64,000 nucleotides of DNA from Arthrobacter roseus (GTDB lineage: Bacteria > Actinomycetota > Actinomycetes > Actinomycetales > Micrococcaceae). Within the stretch, counting starts at the first letter, position 1. Each line of letters starts with the position of its first letter. A program made the position numbers and the translations under genes. The notes beneath the pieces are model-generated. The model searched no databases. It worked only from the letters and a program-made list of their open reading frames with translations, and was not told the DNA's origin. The DNA is taken from positions 2,356,001 through 2,420,000 of the forward strand of contig NZ_JAFBCU010000001.1 in assembly GCF_016907875.1 (NCBI RefSeq), written 5' to 3'. Shown here piece after piece: positions 1 through 8,872 of the stretch.

Positions 1-39
1 ACTTAACAGTCTAGCGCATCCGGAACTGAGATGTCTCGC

Positions 40-405
40 CTACCCGAAGTTGACGCCGAGAATAACAATGGGAGCTTGCCAGAGCAGCACGACAATAACC
101 GAGACCCCGGTGAAGGCGATGGCGAGTGCCGTCAGCGCCGTCACAGCAGCACGCTTACGCCGGAAGCCCCATAGGAAAGCCAGAAGGTTCGGAACGATGA
201 GGACCGGCGACAACCAGACCAAGATCTGCGCCAGGTAGATATAAATCAAGAACGCAAAGGGAAAGAGCGACAACATCCCTGCCGGGATAATCAGCAGAAG
301 CAGTAAAAGGTCCACCGCCACCATGATCGTCACACCCAACGGGCGAACCGGCGGCACGTCCTCGATTTCCTCGTCGGGGCTAACTTCCCAAAAAACGCTA
401 CTCAC
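40..405 (-). CDS. Small multi-pass membrane protein, function unknown
   Basis: This 121-aa protein is not one I recognise. After an acidic N-terminus (about residues 9-18), three or four hydrophobic stretches lie near residues 24-46, 48-62, 64-80 and 87-115, with a basic RRKRA turn near 82-86 that should face the cytoplasm. It starts with GTG whose last two bases are shared with the smpB TGA stop (GTGA at 402-405), so it is probably translationally coupled to smpB and closes the prfB-ftsE-ftsX-M23-smpB run. Bases 1-39 downstream of it hold nothing I can identify. Coding status is supported by the overlap and the regular membrane-protein composition; function is unknown. Confidence 0.7.
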   Translation of the reverse strand: MSSVFWEVSPDEEIEDVPPVRPLGVTIMVAVDLLLLLLIIPAGMLSLFPFAFLIYIYLAQILVWLSPVLIVPNLLAFLWGFRRKRAAVTALTALAIAFTGVSVIVVLLWQAPIVILGVNFG

Positions 406-875
406 GCTTGCCTGTTTTTCTCCCGCATTGCCCGCAGAGCTTCGCGATTATCCTGCTTCTCGCGAAGCGTTTGACGCTTGTCGTAATCCTTTTTTCCTCG
501 CGCTACGGCGATTTCCACTTTCGCTTTGCCGTCCACAAAGTACAACTGCAAAGGCACAAGGGTAAAGCCCGACTCACGAATCTTGTGGGAGATCTTGTCG
601 AGTTCTTCACGATGTAGCAGCAGCTTCCGCCGCCGACGCGCCGAATGGTTGGTCCAGCTGCCTTGCGTGTACTCAGGAATATGAATACCTTCGAGCCACA
701 GCTCGTCTCGATAGAAAACAGCGAACCCGTCTGTCAACGACGCTCTGCCTTCCCTGAGCGACTTCACTTCAGTACCCATCAGGGCAAGGCCTGCCTCATA
801 GGTATCAAGCACAGCGTAGTCGTGCCGGGCCTTTCTGTTCGTGGCCACAACTTTACGACCACTCTCTTTAGGCAC
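402..875 (-). CDS. smpB: SsrA-binding protein SmpB
   Basis: SmpB binds tmRNA and brings it to stalled ribosomes for trans-translation. The 157-aa product begins [20 protein letters not shown], the usual SmpB opening, followed by the conserved [10 protein letters not shown] and DGFAVF blocks and a lysine/arginine-rich C-terminal tail ([13 protein letters not shown]) that enters the ribosomal A site. An in-frame ATG exists at 908, but the GTG at 875 is preceded by AAGGAG at a 7-base spacing and matches the family start. The gene is last but one in a minus-strand run with prfB and ftsEX, joining two translation-quality functions. The tmRNA gene itself is not visible in this window. Confidence 0.97.
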   Translation of the reverse strand: MPKESGRKVVATNRKARHDYAVLDTYEAGLALMGTEVKSLREGRASLTDGFAVFYRDELWLEGIHIPEYTQGSWTNHSARRRRKLLLHREELDKISHKIRESGFTLVPLQLYFVDGKAKVEIAVARGKKDYDKRQTLREKQDNREALRAMREKNRQA

Positions 876-950
876 AGCACAACTCCTTCGGCGATAATGG
901 ACGCACACCGCGTCAATTCAGCAGTGAACAATGCGGTCTACTCTACACGT

Positions 951-2459
951 CTACATGAGGCTCATCGGGTTCACGAGCTCCCCGTTCAACATCGTCTCGA
1001 AATGAAGATGGCACCCAGAGGAGTTGCCCGTATTGCCCACCCGACCAATGAGTTGGCCAGCGCTCACACGTTGCCCTGAATAAACGTTCATGCTCTGAAG
1101 ATGGTAAAAATTGGTTGCTAAGACGTTGCCCCGAACAATTCCATGATTGAGCACAATACGGTTTCCTGTGCCAATCATCTGACCGCCACCCTGATCCGCG
1201 AACCAGACTTCCCCGCTCGCCGGGGCGTAAACCGGTGTGCCACAAGGCGGTGCGAAATCAATTCCGCTATGCAGATAACCACCGATGCCGCCAAAGTCGA
1301 TAGTGCCCGACGGCGTCGGCCGCCATCCGAAACCGGATGAGATAGGAGCGTTGACGGGATACTTCAAACCGAACGCGGACGGATTACCAGGGGCGACAGG
1401 CGCCGGTGCTGGTGCCGGCGCCGGCTTTATCGGAGGCGGCGGAGGCGGTTCCGGGCGGTTATTCTTGGCCGCTTCACGGCGATCACGTTCGATCTGCTCC
1501 TGACGTGCCTTCTCTGCAGCCGCAGCCGCCGCCTCTGCAGCTGCGGCCTCCGCAGCCGCAGCCTGACGCCGTTGCTCCTCGGCCTTGCGCCGAGCTTCTT
1601 CCAACAATTTGCGCTGACGTTCGGCTATCTGCTCCTGAACAGCCTCCTGAGCAGCTCTAGTCTGCTCCAGCTTCTTCTGAACGACTGGTCGCTGTGCCTC
1701 GAGTTTCGCGGACAGAGAGGACGTGTCTGCAATGAGTTTATCGACGTGCTCCTTCTTTGCCGCAGCATCATCGCGGGCGTCCTGCTCACGCGCGAGTGCC
1801 TCATCTGCCTGCACTTTGAGATCGCGGATTTCCTCCTCAACAGAAGTAAGACGCGCCTCGGAATTGGCGTTCGTAGCATTCTGCTGAGCCAAGCGGTCCA
1901 TGGCCGCACCTTGGCTTCGCATAGCTTGATCGGCAAGGTTTATGGAACTGGTCAGGTTATCTGCGCCGTCTGCTCCGAGAATCAGCGAAATACTTGAAGG
2001 CACGCCACCATTCTTGTACGCCTGCGTGGCAATTTGGCCGATGACCTTTTTGGTCTCGGTCATCCTTGCCTTGTCCTGATCAATCTGTTGGGAGATCTTG
2101 TCTTTGGTCTCTTGGGCGAGGTCCACCCGCTGTGACAGTCCATTGACTTCGTTGGTCGCTTCAACCACCCGGCCCTGAGCATCAGCAAGTTCCTGCTGAG
2201 CCGCTGGTAGCTGACCCTGATAGGTCTCGAGGGTCGCGACAGTCTCGGCTATGTCCGTGTCAAGAAACTCCAGAGACTCTTTGACATTCTCGATTTTCTC
2301 CTTCAAAGCGGAGTTCTGGTCATCCAGATCATTCGCCTGCGCTACCCCGGCAACCCCAACAGACACCGTCAGAACGGTGACCAGCGCTGTACCCACCAGC
2401 GCACTGTAGAGGCAGGGACCGCCGTTCCGGCTTCCCTTACCAAATTTCATCGACTGCAT
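951..2459 (-). CDS. Secreted coiled-coil M23 metallopeptidase, FtsEX partner candidate
   Basis: A 502-aa exported peptidoglycan hydrolase. A signal-peptide-like segment (near residues 18-43, ending AQAND) is followed by a long coiled coil to about residue 250, an Ala/Glu-rich low-complexity stretch, a Pro-rich linker (PPPPPP then PAPAPAPA) and a C-terminal LytM/M23 domain with the zinc-binding sets HSGIDF and HLHFE. Coiled coil plus M23 directly downstream of ftsX (about 30 bp) matches the EnvC/RipC-like arrangement in which FtsEX activates a wall hydrolase at division. Partnership is inferred from position and architecture. An upstream in-frame GTG exists at 2477, but GAGGAAAG stands before the ATG at 2459, which I prefer. 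Confidence 0.92.
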   Translation of the reverse strand: MQSMKFGKGSRNGGPCLYSALVGTALVTVLTVSVGVAGVAQANDLDDQNSALKEKIENVKESLEFLDTDIAETVATLETYQGQLPAAQQELADAQGRVVEATNEVNGLSQRVDLAQETKDKISQQIDQDKARMTETKKVIGQIATQAYKNGGVPSSISLILGADGADNLTSSINLADQAMRSQGAAMDRLAQQNATNANSEARLTSVEEEIRDLKVQADEALAREQDARDDAAAKKEHVDKLIADTSSLSAKLEAQRPVVQKKLEQTRAAQEAVQEQIAERQRKLLEEARRKAEEQRRQAAAAEAAAAEAAAAAAEKARQEQIERDRREAAKNNRPEPPPPPPIKPAPAPAPAPVAPGNPSAFGLKYPVNAPISSGFGWRPTPSGTIDFGGIGGYLHSGIDFAPPCGTPVYAPASGEVWFADQGGGQMIGTGNRIVLNHGIVRGNVLATNFYHLQSMNVYSGQRVSAGQLIGRVGNTGNSSGCHLHFETMLNGELVNPMSLM

Positions 2460-2488
2460 AGTCTCTACTTTCCTCACAAGGCACTACT

Positions 2489-3403
2489 CTAAACCTTTAA
2501 GTACCGCCGGAGGGTTAACAATGAGGACAGTCCGGCCAGAAGCACCGCCAAGAGAATCAATCCAGGCGCAATCCACAGCACCTGCATGGAGGAAATGAAG
2601 GCAGTTTCAGGGTACTGCTTGGCCAGCCACCCGCCAATGGCAAAGTGCGAAATGGACCACAGCGTTCCCGATGCCAGCGCCGCACCGATGACCGCCGCGA
2701 TCACTCCTTCCAGTACAAACGGTAATTGGATGACAGCTTTGGATGCGCCGACAAGGCGCATGATGCCGGTTTCCCGACGTCGGCTGAAGGCAGAGAGCCT
2801 GATCGTCGTGGCGATCAGAAGAGTCGCGCAGACAAGCATGACCCCAGCAATCACCAGTGCCACGCCCGAAGCGAAGTTAATGACAGAGAAGACCTTCTCG
2901 AGCAGTTCACGCTGGTCAATCACCACCTCAACACCGGGCAATGACGAGAAGGCCTCATTGATGACTTCGTACTTTTCAGGATCTTGCAGGCTCACTCTGA
3001 AGGATTCGGGCAACTGATCCGCGGTGACCGAATCGACGATGGGCGAGTTCGCGAACTGGTCTCGGAAGTGAGCCAGTGCCTGCTCCTGCGATTCGTACTC
3101 AACGGTGTCCACGTACTGCTGAACGGTGGGAGAACTCAGAACATCGCGGATACCGTCACGCTGTTCGTCCGTCACGGGCCCCTGGGCACAGGTCGCAGCA
3201 GAAGACGAGTCGCCGCACAGGAAGACGGCAACTTGCACTTTGTCGTACCAGTAGCCTTTCATCTGGTTTATCTGAAGTTGGAGCAGTCCAGCTGCGCCGA
3301 CGAACGTCAGCGACACAAAGGTCACCAGAATCACGGAAACAACCATGGACAGGTTTCGGCGCAGTCCTGAGCCAATCTCGCCCAGGATAAAAGCTAGCCT
3401 CAT
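2489..3403 (-). CDS. ftsX: Cell division protein FtsX
   Basis: FtsX is the membrane subunit of the FtsEX complex, which transmits ATP hydrolysis to periplasmic or extracellular wall hydrolases. The 304-aa protein has TM1 near residues 20-42, a roughly 130-residue extracellular loop containing two cysteines ([10 protein letters not shown]), and three further helices near 178-200, 228-250 and 272-296, the standard FtsX topology. The block [15 protein letters not shown] just after TM2 is typical of the family. It overlaps ftsE by 4 bp (ATGA) and is followed by the M23 hydrolase gene, its likely target. Confidence 0.96.
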   Translation of the reverse strand: MRLAFILGEIGSGLRRNLSMVVSVILVTFVSLTFVGAAGLLQLQINQMKGYWYDKVQVAVFLCGDSSSAATCAQGPVTDEQRDGIRDVLSSPTVQQYVDTVEYESQEQALAHFRDQFANSPIVDSVTADQLPESFRVSLQDPEKYEVINEAFSSLPGVEVVIDQRELLEKVFSVINFASGVALVIAGVMLVCATLLIATTIRLSAFSRRRETGIMRLVGASKAVIQLPFVLEGVIAAVIGAALASGTLWSISHFAIGGWLAKQYPETAFISSMQVLWIAPGLILLAVLLAGLSSLLTLRRYLKV

Positions 3404-4101
3404 TCGGCGACCTTCGTCTCTCCGATGTAGATGCCGTGCGCTTCGTCGCGCACCACGAGGCCGTCACGCAGCTCCACAACGCGCTTACGCATCGAATTGA
3501 CGATGTCGTCGTCGTGGGTCGCCATCACTACCGTGGTGCCATTTTGGTTGATGCGGTCAAGAACGCTCATGATGCCCGCAGATGTAGTCGGGTCCAGGTT
3601 ACCGGTAGGTTCATCTGCCAGCAGGATGCCAGGCTTGTTGACAATCGCGCGGGCAATCGCCACACGCTGCTGCTCACCACCGGAAAGTTCGTGTGGCAAA
3701 CGTAAATTCTTGCCTTCCAGCCCGACGGTCTTGAGGACTTCAGGGACCGTTTCCCTGATGACCGCACGGCTTCTGCCGATAACCTGCATGGCGAACGCGA
3801 CGTTGGAGAAGACATTCTTGTTCGGCAGCAGACGAAAGTCCTGAAAAACGACGCCTATCCCGCGCCGAAGCCTTGGCACTCGCCAACTGGGAATATTCGC
3901 CACGTTCTGCCCGGCAACGTAGACAGATCCCCGGGACGCTCGGTCTTCCTTGAGCACCAGCCGAAGGAAAGTAGACTTTCCGGAGCCAGAGGCACCGACC
4001 AGAAAAACAAACTCGCCGCGGTCGACGTCTATGCTTACCGCATCCAACGCCGGTCGGGAATTTTGGTCATAGATCTTGGTGACCTGATCAAATCGAATCA
4101 T
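3400..4101 (-). CDS. ftsE: Cell division ATP-binding protein FtsE
   Basis: A 233-aa ABC ATPase that dimerises on FtsX. Walker [10 protein letters not shown] lies at residues 36-44, followed by a Q-loop (VFQDFRLL), the signature LSGGEQQR, Walker B ([12 protein letters not shown]) and the H-loop (VMATHD). The open frame extends upstream to 4200, but [11 protein letters not shown] at 4101 is the family start. The preceding 162 bp up to prfB contains no other gene. It overlaps ftsX by 4 bp. Identity is certain from the motifs together with the ftsX neighbour. Confidence 0.97.
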   Translation of the reverse strand: MIRFDQVTKIYDQNSRPALDAVSIDVDRGEFVFLVGASGSGKSTFLRLVLKEDRASRGSVYVAGQNVANIPSWRVPRLRRGIGVVFQDFRLLPNKNVFSNVAFAMQVIGRSRAVIRETVPEVLKTVGLEGKNLRLPHELSGGEQQRVAIARAIVNKPGILLADEPTGNLDPTTSAGIMSVLDRINQNGTTVVMATHDDDIVNSMRKRVVELRDGLVVRDEAHGIYIGETKVAE

Positions 4102-4262
4102 GACTACTCTGCGCCCAAAACTCTCACGCCGGACATTGGGCTTTTGTTTGGGGAAGAATGTTCCGGCTCCTTGACTATAGCGAGCCGTCTCGATGATCAC
4201 TGCGACGCCGTTATAGCGTGTCGTCAGGCAGCGAACGGTTTTCGGATAAAACGACAGAAGGT

Positions 4263-5378
4263 TTATCCGTGCGCGTTGCGGCTATTGGTCCGCCAGCGAA
4301 TGCCAGCATCGATGAAGTCGTCGATTTCGCCGTCGAACACTGCCGACGGATTGCCCACTTCATGTTCCGTGCGGAGGTCCTTCACCATTTGGTATGGGTT
4401 CAGCACGTAGGATCGCATCTGGTCACCCCACGATGCCTTGACATCCCCCGCCAATGCTTTTTTCTCTGCGTTCTCCTCTTGTTTCTTGAGCACAAGCAGC
4501 CTTGATTGGAGCACTCGAAGAGCAGCTGCACGGTTTTGAAGCTGTGACTTTTCATTCTGCATCGATACCACCACCCCGGTGGGGATGTGCGTGAGTCTCA
4601 CCGCGGAGTCCGTTGTGTTGACTGACTGTCCACCAGGGCCCGACGACCGGAAGACATCCACCTTGATCTCGTTATCTGGGATGTCGATACTGTCCGTTTG
4701 CTCGATCAGAGGAATAACTTCGACCGCGGCAAAGGAAGTCTGACGACGCCCCTGGTTGTCAAACGGGCTTATACGCACGAGACGGTGCGTCCCCGCTTCA
4801 ACCGACAGCGTCCCGTAGGCATAAGGTGCTTTGACCTCGAACGTCGCTGATTTGAGTCCGGCTTCTTCCGCATAAGAAGTATCCAGAATGTGGGTTGGAA
4901 AGCCCTTGCGCTCCGCCCAACGCAGATACATTCGCAGGAGCATTTCAGCGAAGTCCGCTGCGTCTACGCCGCCCGCGCCGGACCTGATGGTCACGACCGC
5001 CTCGCGTTCGTCGTACTCGCCCGCCAAAAGCGTAACGATCTCCAGATTCTGCAGTGATTTTCGGAGGGATTGCAGTTCCCTCTCAGCTTCTTCCAGCGCA
5101 GCGGCGTCGTGTTCTTCCTCGCTGAGTTCCACGAGGACCTCAAGATCATCGATCCTAGAGTCGAGTCGTCTCAGGCGTTCCAGGGAGGTCTGTCGGTGCG
5201 ACAACCTAGAGGTGACCTTCTGCGCTGCAGCTGGGTTATCCCACAGATTCGGTGCTGCCGCCTGCGCGCTCAGATCCTCAATATCCTCTTTCAATTCATC
5301 CACATTAGATACGTTCACAATGGATGAATAGGTTGCCCGAAGTGTGCGGATTTCCGCTGAAAAATCAGTAGCTGCCAT
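4263..5378 (-). CDS. prfB: Peptide chain release factor 2
   Basis: RF2 terminates translation at UGA and UAA. The 371-aa protein carries the stop-codon-reading tripeptide SPF at residues 204-206 and the peptidyl-tRNA hydrolysis motif GGQ at 249-251. The frame is continuous from the ATG, so the programmed +1 frameshift that autoregulates prfB in many bacteria is absent here; frameshift-less prfB is known in actinobacteria. It is the first gene of the minus-strand run leading into ftsE, with a 162-bp spacer that could hold a promoter for ftsE. Confidence 0.97.
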   Translation of the reverse strand: MAATDFSAEIRTLRATYSSIVNVSNVDELKEDIEDLSAQAAAPNLWDNPAAAQKVTSRLSHRQTSLERLRRLDSRIDDLEVLVELSEEEHDAAALEEAERELQSLRKSLQNLEIVTLLAGEYDEREAVVTIRSGAGGVDAADFAEMLLRMYLRWAERKGFPTHILDTSYAEEAGLKSATFEVKAPYAYGTLSVEAGTHRLVRISPFDNQGRRQTSFAAVEVIPLIEQTDSIDIPDNEIKVDVFRSSGPGGQSVNTTDSAVRLTHIPTGVVVSMQNEKSQLQNRAAALRVLQSRLLVLKKQEENAEKKALAGDVKASWGDQMRSYVLNPYQMVKDLRTEHEVGNPSAVFDGEIDDFIDAGIRWRTNSRNAHG

Positions 5379-5424
5379 GGTTCTTACAGACTACGTCATA
5401 GCCACTCATCTGGTCATCCAGCCT

Positions 5425-5904
5425 CTAACGCCCAAGCTGAGGTCTGGCCTCGCTAACGACGACGATGTCTATCCCAGCGGGCACCAAGTAGTTCACGATG
5501 GGCGGGTGCACGACTGCCGTAAGTACCACGTGGGCAGTCCTTCCTTCCGGAGCACCGGTCTGTCCCGAGATGGACAGTTCGTTGAATCTGGCTGCCGCGC
5601 CGGTGTCGGAAATGTATTTGGCCGCTGCAGCTTGAACAGAAGTCTTCGTTAGCGCAGGAGCCGGGCCGCGCGTTCCATCCTGGACCTCTCCAACGCCGAA
5701 ATTGTCGGATGCGGCAAGCGACGCACTGTCAGCAACCGAAAGAAGTTTCTTGTGTTCCAGGTAGACGGCCGAGATAGCCATCACCACGGTAAGCACCATG
5801 AGAGTGAGGATGACGTAACCAATCACCAGGATCATGACCTGTCCAGATTCATCACCTACGTGCTCCCGTTGCCCGTTAGTGTCTGTATCTTTCTCGACTA
5901 TCAT
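5425..5904 (-). CDS. TadG-like pilus assembly/minor pilin protein
   Basis: A 159-aa protein with a charged N-terminus and one membrane helix (about residues 23-47), followed by HKKLLSVADSASLAASD, the hallmark of the TadE/TadG-like family in actinobacterial tad clusters. The rest is predicted to be extracytoplasmic. It is the last gene of the tadA-to-tadG run and overlaps the gene upstream by 4 bp (ATGA at 5901-5904). The likely role is a minor pilin or assembly factor of the Flp pilus; this follows from family and position rather than from a catalytic motif. Confidence 0.8.
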   Translation of the reverse strand: MIVEKDTDTNGQREHVGDESGQVMILVIGYVILTLMVLTVVMAISAVYLEHKKLLSVADSASLAASDNFGVGEVQDGTRGPAPALTKTSVQAAAAKYISDTGAAARFNELSISGQTGAPEGRTAHVVLTAVVHPPIVNYLVPAGIDIVVVSEARPQLGR

Positions 5905-6386
5905 CCAAAACGCTCCACTATCTGGGTAGATGTGGAATGCACAACGCCCATCGTCGAATTGCCGCCGAACCGTGGCACAAAGGGCAAAGGTACCGGAACC
6001 GTCACGTCCACCGTGACGAATGAACCCGGCGTCAGGCAGGCTTCAGAGCACGAAATACTCATGTCTAACGTCGCTGGATCGAATCCGAAATCTGCAACAG
6101 CGACAGCCGCAGCCCGTCGGGCCAAGGCCTCAGCCTCTCCTGGCGCTTCAGCCGCCACATAAACTTTCGCGGCCTGATCCGCTGCTCCAACCACGGCAAA
6201 GGATCCACCCTGTAACTGGGACGCGGTGATGATGATGTAGACCATGGGTACAAGCAACAACAACCCAAGAACAACGAACTCCAACACCGCGCTCCCCCGC
6301 TCCTGAGCATTTGGTCCCGGACACGCTGCACGCCTGATCCTGGCGGTAAGTGTCTTCAGATGACGATTACCTCTGGAGAGCGGCAT
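5901..6386 (-). CDS. TadE-like minor pilin
   Basis: A 161-aa TadE-family protein. After a basic leader comes the pseudopilin-like start ERGSAVLEFVVLGLLLLVP (about residues 30-48), with the conserved Glu five residues or so inside the helix, then an extracytoplasmic domain with two cysteines (ISCSEACLTP) that could form a disulfide. It overlaps the preceding TadE gene by 20 bp and the following TadG-like gene by 4 bp. The prepilin peptidase needed to process this class is not in the window. Confidence 0.85.
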   Translation of the reverse strand: MPLSRGNRHLKTLTARIRRAACPGPNAQERGSAVLEFVVLGLLLLVPMVYIIITASQLQGGSFAVVGAADQAAKVYVAAEAPGEAEALARRAAAVAVADFGFDPATLDMSISCSEACLTPGSFVTVDVTVPVPLPFVPRFGGNSTMGVVHSTSTQIVERFG

Positions 6387-6783
6387 GCCCGGTCACCACC
6401 ATGACGTTTGACGGCCCAAAGAGCCCGAGGACTGGAAGCGGTGCACGAACAGTTACTCTCAATGTCGGCACACCGTAAGCGTTGTCCTGTGCGACGCTGA
6501 TGTCTTCGGCGAAAGACCCGCTGATGGACCCTCGGATCAGTGTTTCTGTGCGGCCCTCCGCATCAGCTGGCGTCCGGTCAGCCAACGTCCCATACCGGGC
6601 TCCTGAGGCAGCAGCGTCGATCAAGGTGTTGCGAACATGCAGAACCAGCGTGAGCTGGATGATCGAAATGAAAATGAGCGTCAGCAAGCCTCCGACCATA
6701 ACGAAATCCACGACGGCCGCTCCATTGTCGGAGGAGCAAGAGGCCTTCAGCCGGGTGCGAAGCCTCTGGACGATGACTTTCAC
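6367..6783 (-). CDS. TadE-like minor pilin
   Basis: A 138-aa protein with a GTG start immediately after the stop of the small pilin gene (no spacer). A basic leader is followed by SDNGAAVVDFVMVGGLLTLIF, a TadE-type transmembrane start with Asp in place of the usual Glu, then a short extracytoplasmic domain containing GARYGTLADRTPADA, a typical TadE block. It is likely a minor pilin that works with its two neighbours in Flp pilus assembly. Confidence 0.85.
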   Translation of the reverse strand: MKVIVQRLRTRLKASCSSDNGAAVVDFVMVGGLLTLIFISIIQLTLVLHVRNTLIDAAASGARYGTLADRTPADAEGRTETLIRGSISGSFAEDISVAQDNAYGVPTLRVTVRAPLPVLGLFGPSNVMVVTGHAALQR

Positions 6784-7017
6784 CTATCCCGTGATCCGGC
6801 CCATGGCGTCCTGGAACATAGCCGCTAGCTGTTCCTGAGCCAGCGCCAGCAATCCAGCAACGAGCACGGCCGACATCAGGGTGATCATGACCCAGCCCGG
6901 GACGTCTCCGCGCTCTCCGTCGCGTGGATCCCGTGCAATGGCAATTCGCAGCATTAGCGCCGCCATGAGACCCGGAAGGAGTGCGAGCATGCGGAGAGGA
7001 TTGACGGTGAGACGCAT
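6784..7017 (-). CDS. Flp-type major pilin candidate (short membrane protein)
   Basis: A 77-aa protein with a first hydrophobic leader (residues 8-28), the charged segment ARDPRDGERGD and a second helix beginning VPGWVMITLMSAVLV. The ERGDVPGWV-type motif before a single helix is what I associate with the small pilins encoded just after tadC in actinobacterial tad loci. AAGGA stands 7-8 bases before the ATG, giving it a strong site of its own after a 62-bp spacer, as expected for the most abundant subunit. Whether it is the main fibre subunit is inference. Confidence 0.75.
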   Translation of the reverse strand: MRLTVNPLRMLALLPGLMAALMLRIAIARDPRDGERGDVPGWVMITLMSAVLVAGLLALAQEQLAAMFQDAMGRITG

Positions 7018-7079
7018 AGTGATTTCCTTTTCATGATGAGACTGATATATCGGTTTATACGGCTTGATCGAAGGCGTTT

Positions 7080-8021
7080 TTAGAGACCCAGATTCAGTAG
7101 AGCTATTCCGGGGAAGATGGCGAAAACAACGGAAAGCGGGAGGACTCCGAACACCAGCGGGACCATCATGCCTATCTCCTTGCGCCCGGCTGATTCCATG
7201 AGTTCGCGCTTTGCCATGTCGCGAACATCCTGAGCCTGAGCGCGAAGGACATCGGCCAACGGGGTGCCTCGCTCGACGGCCACCGTGATCCCGTCCACAA
7301 AACGCGCCAGTGGTGCCAACTCTGTTCGGTTGGAAAAGCTCTTCAGTGCGGACAATAGAGGTATGCCTGATCTAGTTTCGGCCAGTACTGTGGCGAATTC
7401 CTTGCTGAGCTCGCCGTGCGCGGTCCGACAGATGCGCTCAAGGGCTCCCACGGCGCTTTCCCCGGCGCTCACAGCCAAAGCCATGAGCTCGGCCAGGCTT
7501 GGAAATTCTGCCAACATTTTGGCTTCTCTGCTCTTGATTTTCATACCAAGTACATGGTCGCGAAAGACGAAACCGCCGACGGCGAACCCAAGCAGCACTA
7601 CTAGGCCAAGGAAGCCGTTGAAGGTGCCGTTACTGGCGAGCACGCCCAAGAACCCGGCACCGGCCAGAATTCCCAGTCCGCCCCAAATAATCTGTTCAGC
7701 ACGAAAATCTACAACACTCTTGCTCGTTCCGGATTGGACCAAGCGTTTAGCGAGGGATCCCGAAACTGGATTGAATCTGTTGAGCCGCCTGACTGCATCG
7801 TGAAGGACCGGCCGAAAAATCCGCTCTAACGGCCCAAAGGGAGTGATGTTCTCCCCCACCGCACGAAACAACCGAGAGCCTGCATCCAAGGACTTCAGTT
7901 GCGGTGCAACGCGCTCCACGAATCGCCGCTTCCGCATGACCGGTAAGCGGACAAAGCTGAGCCACAATCCAGAGCCGAGGGCGGAACCCAGCAGCACACT
8001 CCAAGCGATATAGGCGGTCAC
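7080..8021 (-). CDS. tadC: TadC-like pilus inner-membrane platform protein
   Basis: A 313-aa type II secretion F-domain (T2SSF) protein that with TadB forms the membrane platform for the TadA ATPase. Helices lie near the N-terminus, at about residues 105-150 and at the C-terminus (MMVPLVFGVLPLSVVFAIFPG); the cytoplasmic T2SSF core holds MLAEFPSLAELMALAVSAGES. The frame stays open to 8078, but a GTG at 8021 forms a GTGA overlap with the tadB stop and is preceded by GAGAGGG, so I start there. Confidence 0.92.
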   Translation of the reverse strand: MTAYIAWSVLLGSALGSGLWLSFVRLPVMRKRRFVERVAPQLKSLDAGSRLFRAVGENITPFGPLERIFRPVLHDAVRRLNRFNPVSGSLAKRLVQSGTSKSVVDFRAEQIIWGGLGILAGAGFLGVLASNGTFNGFLGLVVLLGFAVGGFVFRDHVLGMKIKSREAKMLAEFPSLAELMALAVSAGESAVGALERICRTAHGELSKEFATVLAETRSGIPLLSALKSFSNRTELAPLARFVDGITVAVERGTPLADVLRAQAQDVRDMAKRELMESAGRKEIGMMVPLVFGVLPLSVVFAIFPGIALLNLGL

Positions 8022-8872
8022 TGAAGTACCCTCTCGTCCTCGGGCAGCGCACCGATTTTGATCATCAACCAATAGCAAAAAACGGAGACGAGTAGCCCGG
8101 CGACCAGCACGCCGACGCCGGCCGTAGTGTTATACGCCTCCACGGCCTCGGGCCTTGTAGCGAGCAGCATCAGAATGATCCATGGCGCAGCGACGGCAAG
8201 CCTGGCTGCACTGACTGTCCACGACTGCCTAGCTTCAAGTTCGCTACGGGTTCTGGCGCTGTCGCGGAGAAATTCAGCGAGTGTTCCCAGAAGTCGTCCG
8301 AGATCCGAACCACCAACTTCCCGAGTCATTCTCAGCGCTTCGATAATCCTGTCTCCGACGGGGTCAGCGAGCCGGGCCTTCAATAAAAGCAGAGCGTCGT
8401 CGAACCGCCCTCCGGACCGGTAGTCAGCTCCGAACTCACGAAAGGCACTGCGCAACTCCTCTGGCCCCTTCTCGCTGAGCTGAATGAGCGCTTCTGGCAA
8501 CGATAAACCTGCCCGAATGCCTGAGCGTAGGTGATCCACAACATCGGGCCATAGTTCTCGAAGCGAAGCCCTGCGCTGTTTGGCACGCCACTGAACAATG
8601 ACGAATGGAACGGCGGTCCCAAATAATCCAAAACACGCCGCAACGGGCGGAGCTCCAGTCAACACATTGACGAGCAAGAAGACGAATATGCCCACCACGA
8701 CGCATGACAGTACTAGGCCATTGGCCGAGACGCGCTCAACTCCGGCCTGGATAAGGAGCTCGTTAATTCTGCTCCTGCGTGCCGCTGTCTTGGTCTTCTC
8801 AACTACGGGCCAGCAAGACCACCACATCAGAAACAGCCCGATACCCATGAGTAACCCGACAAGCGCAGTCAT
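8018..8872 (-). CDS. tadB: TadB-like pilus inner-membrane platform protein
   Basis: A 284-aa T2SSF-domain membrane protein, partner of TadC. An N-terminal helix, two helices near residues 55-92, a cytoplasmic F domain with LWPDVVDHLRSGIRAGLSLPEAL, and C-terminal helices (APWIILMLLATRP and GVLVAGLLVSVF) give the usual TadB topology. It overlaps tadA by 4 bp (ATGA at 8869-8872) and tadC by 4 bp, so the three are expected to be made together. Confidence 0.93.
   Translation of the reverse strand: MTALVGLLMGIGLFLMWWSCWPVVEKTKTAARRSRINELLIQAGVERVSANGLVLSCVVVGIFVFLLVNVLTGAPPVAACFGLFGTAVPFVIVQWRAKQRRASLRELWPDVVDHLRSGIRAGLSLPEALIQLSEKGPEELRSAFREFGADYRSGGRFDDALLLLKARLADPVGDRIIEALRMTREVGGSDLGRLLGTLAEFLRDSARTRSELEARQSWTVSAARLAVAAPWIILMLLATRPEAVEAYNTTAGVGVLVAGLLVSVFCYWLMIKIGALPEDERVLQ

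Noticed and set aside
1-950. tmRNA (ssrA) gene next to smpB
   Set aside because: All of 40-875 is explained by two coding genes, and no tRNA-Ala-like ends or tag frame are visible in the remaining bases.
4263-5378. Programmed +1 frameshift site expected in prfB
   Set aside because: The reading frame is continuous from the ATG to GGQ and beyond; no in-frame TGA near codon 25.
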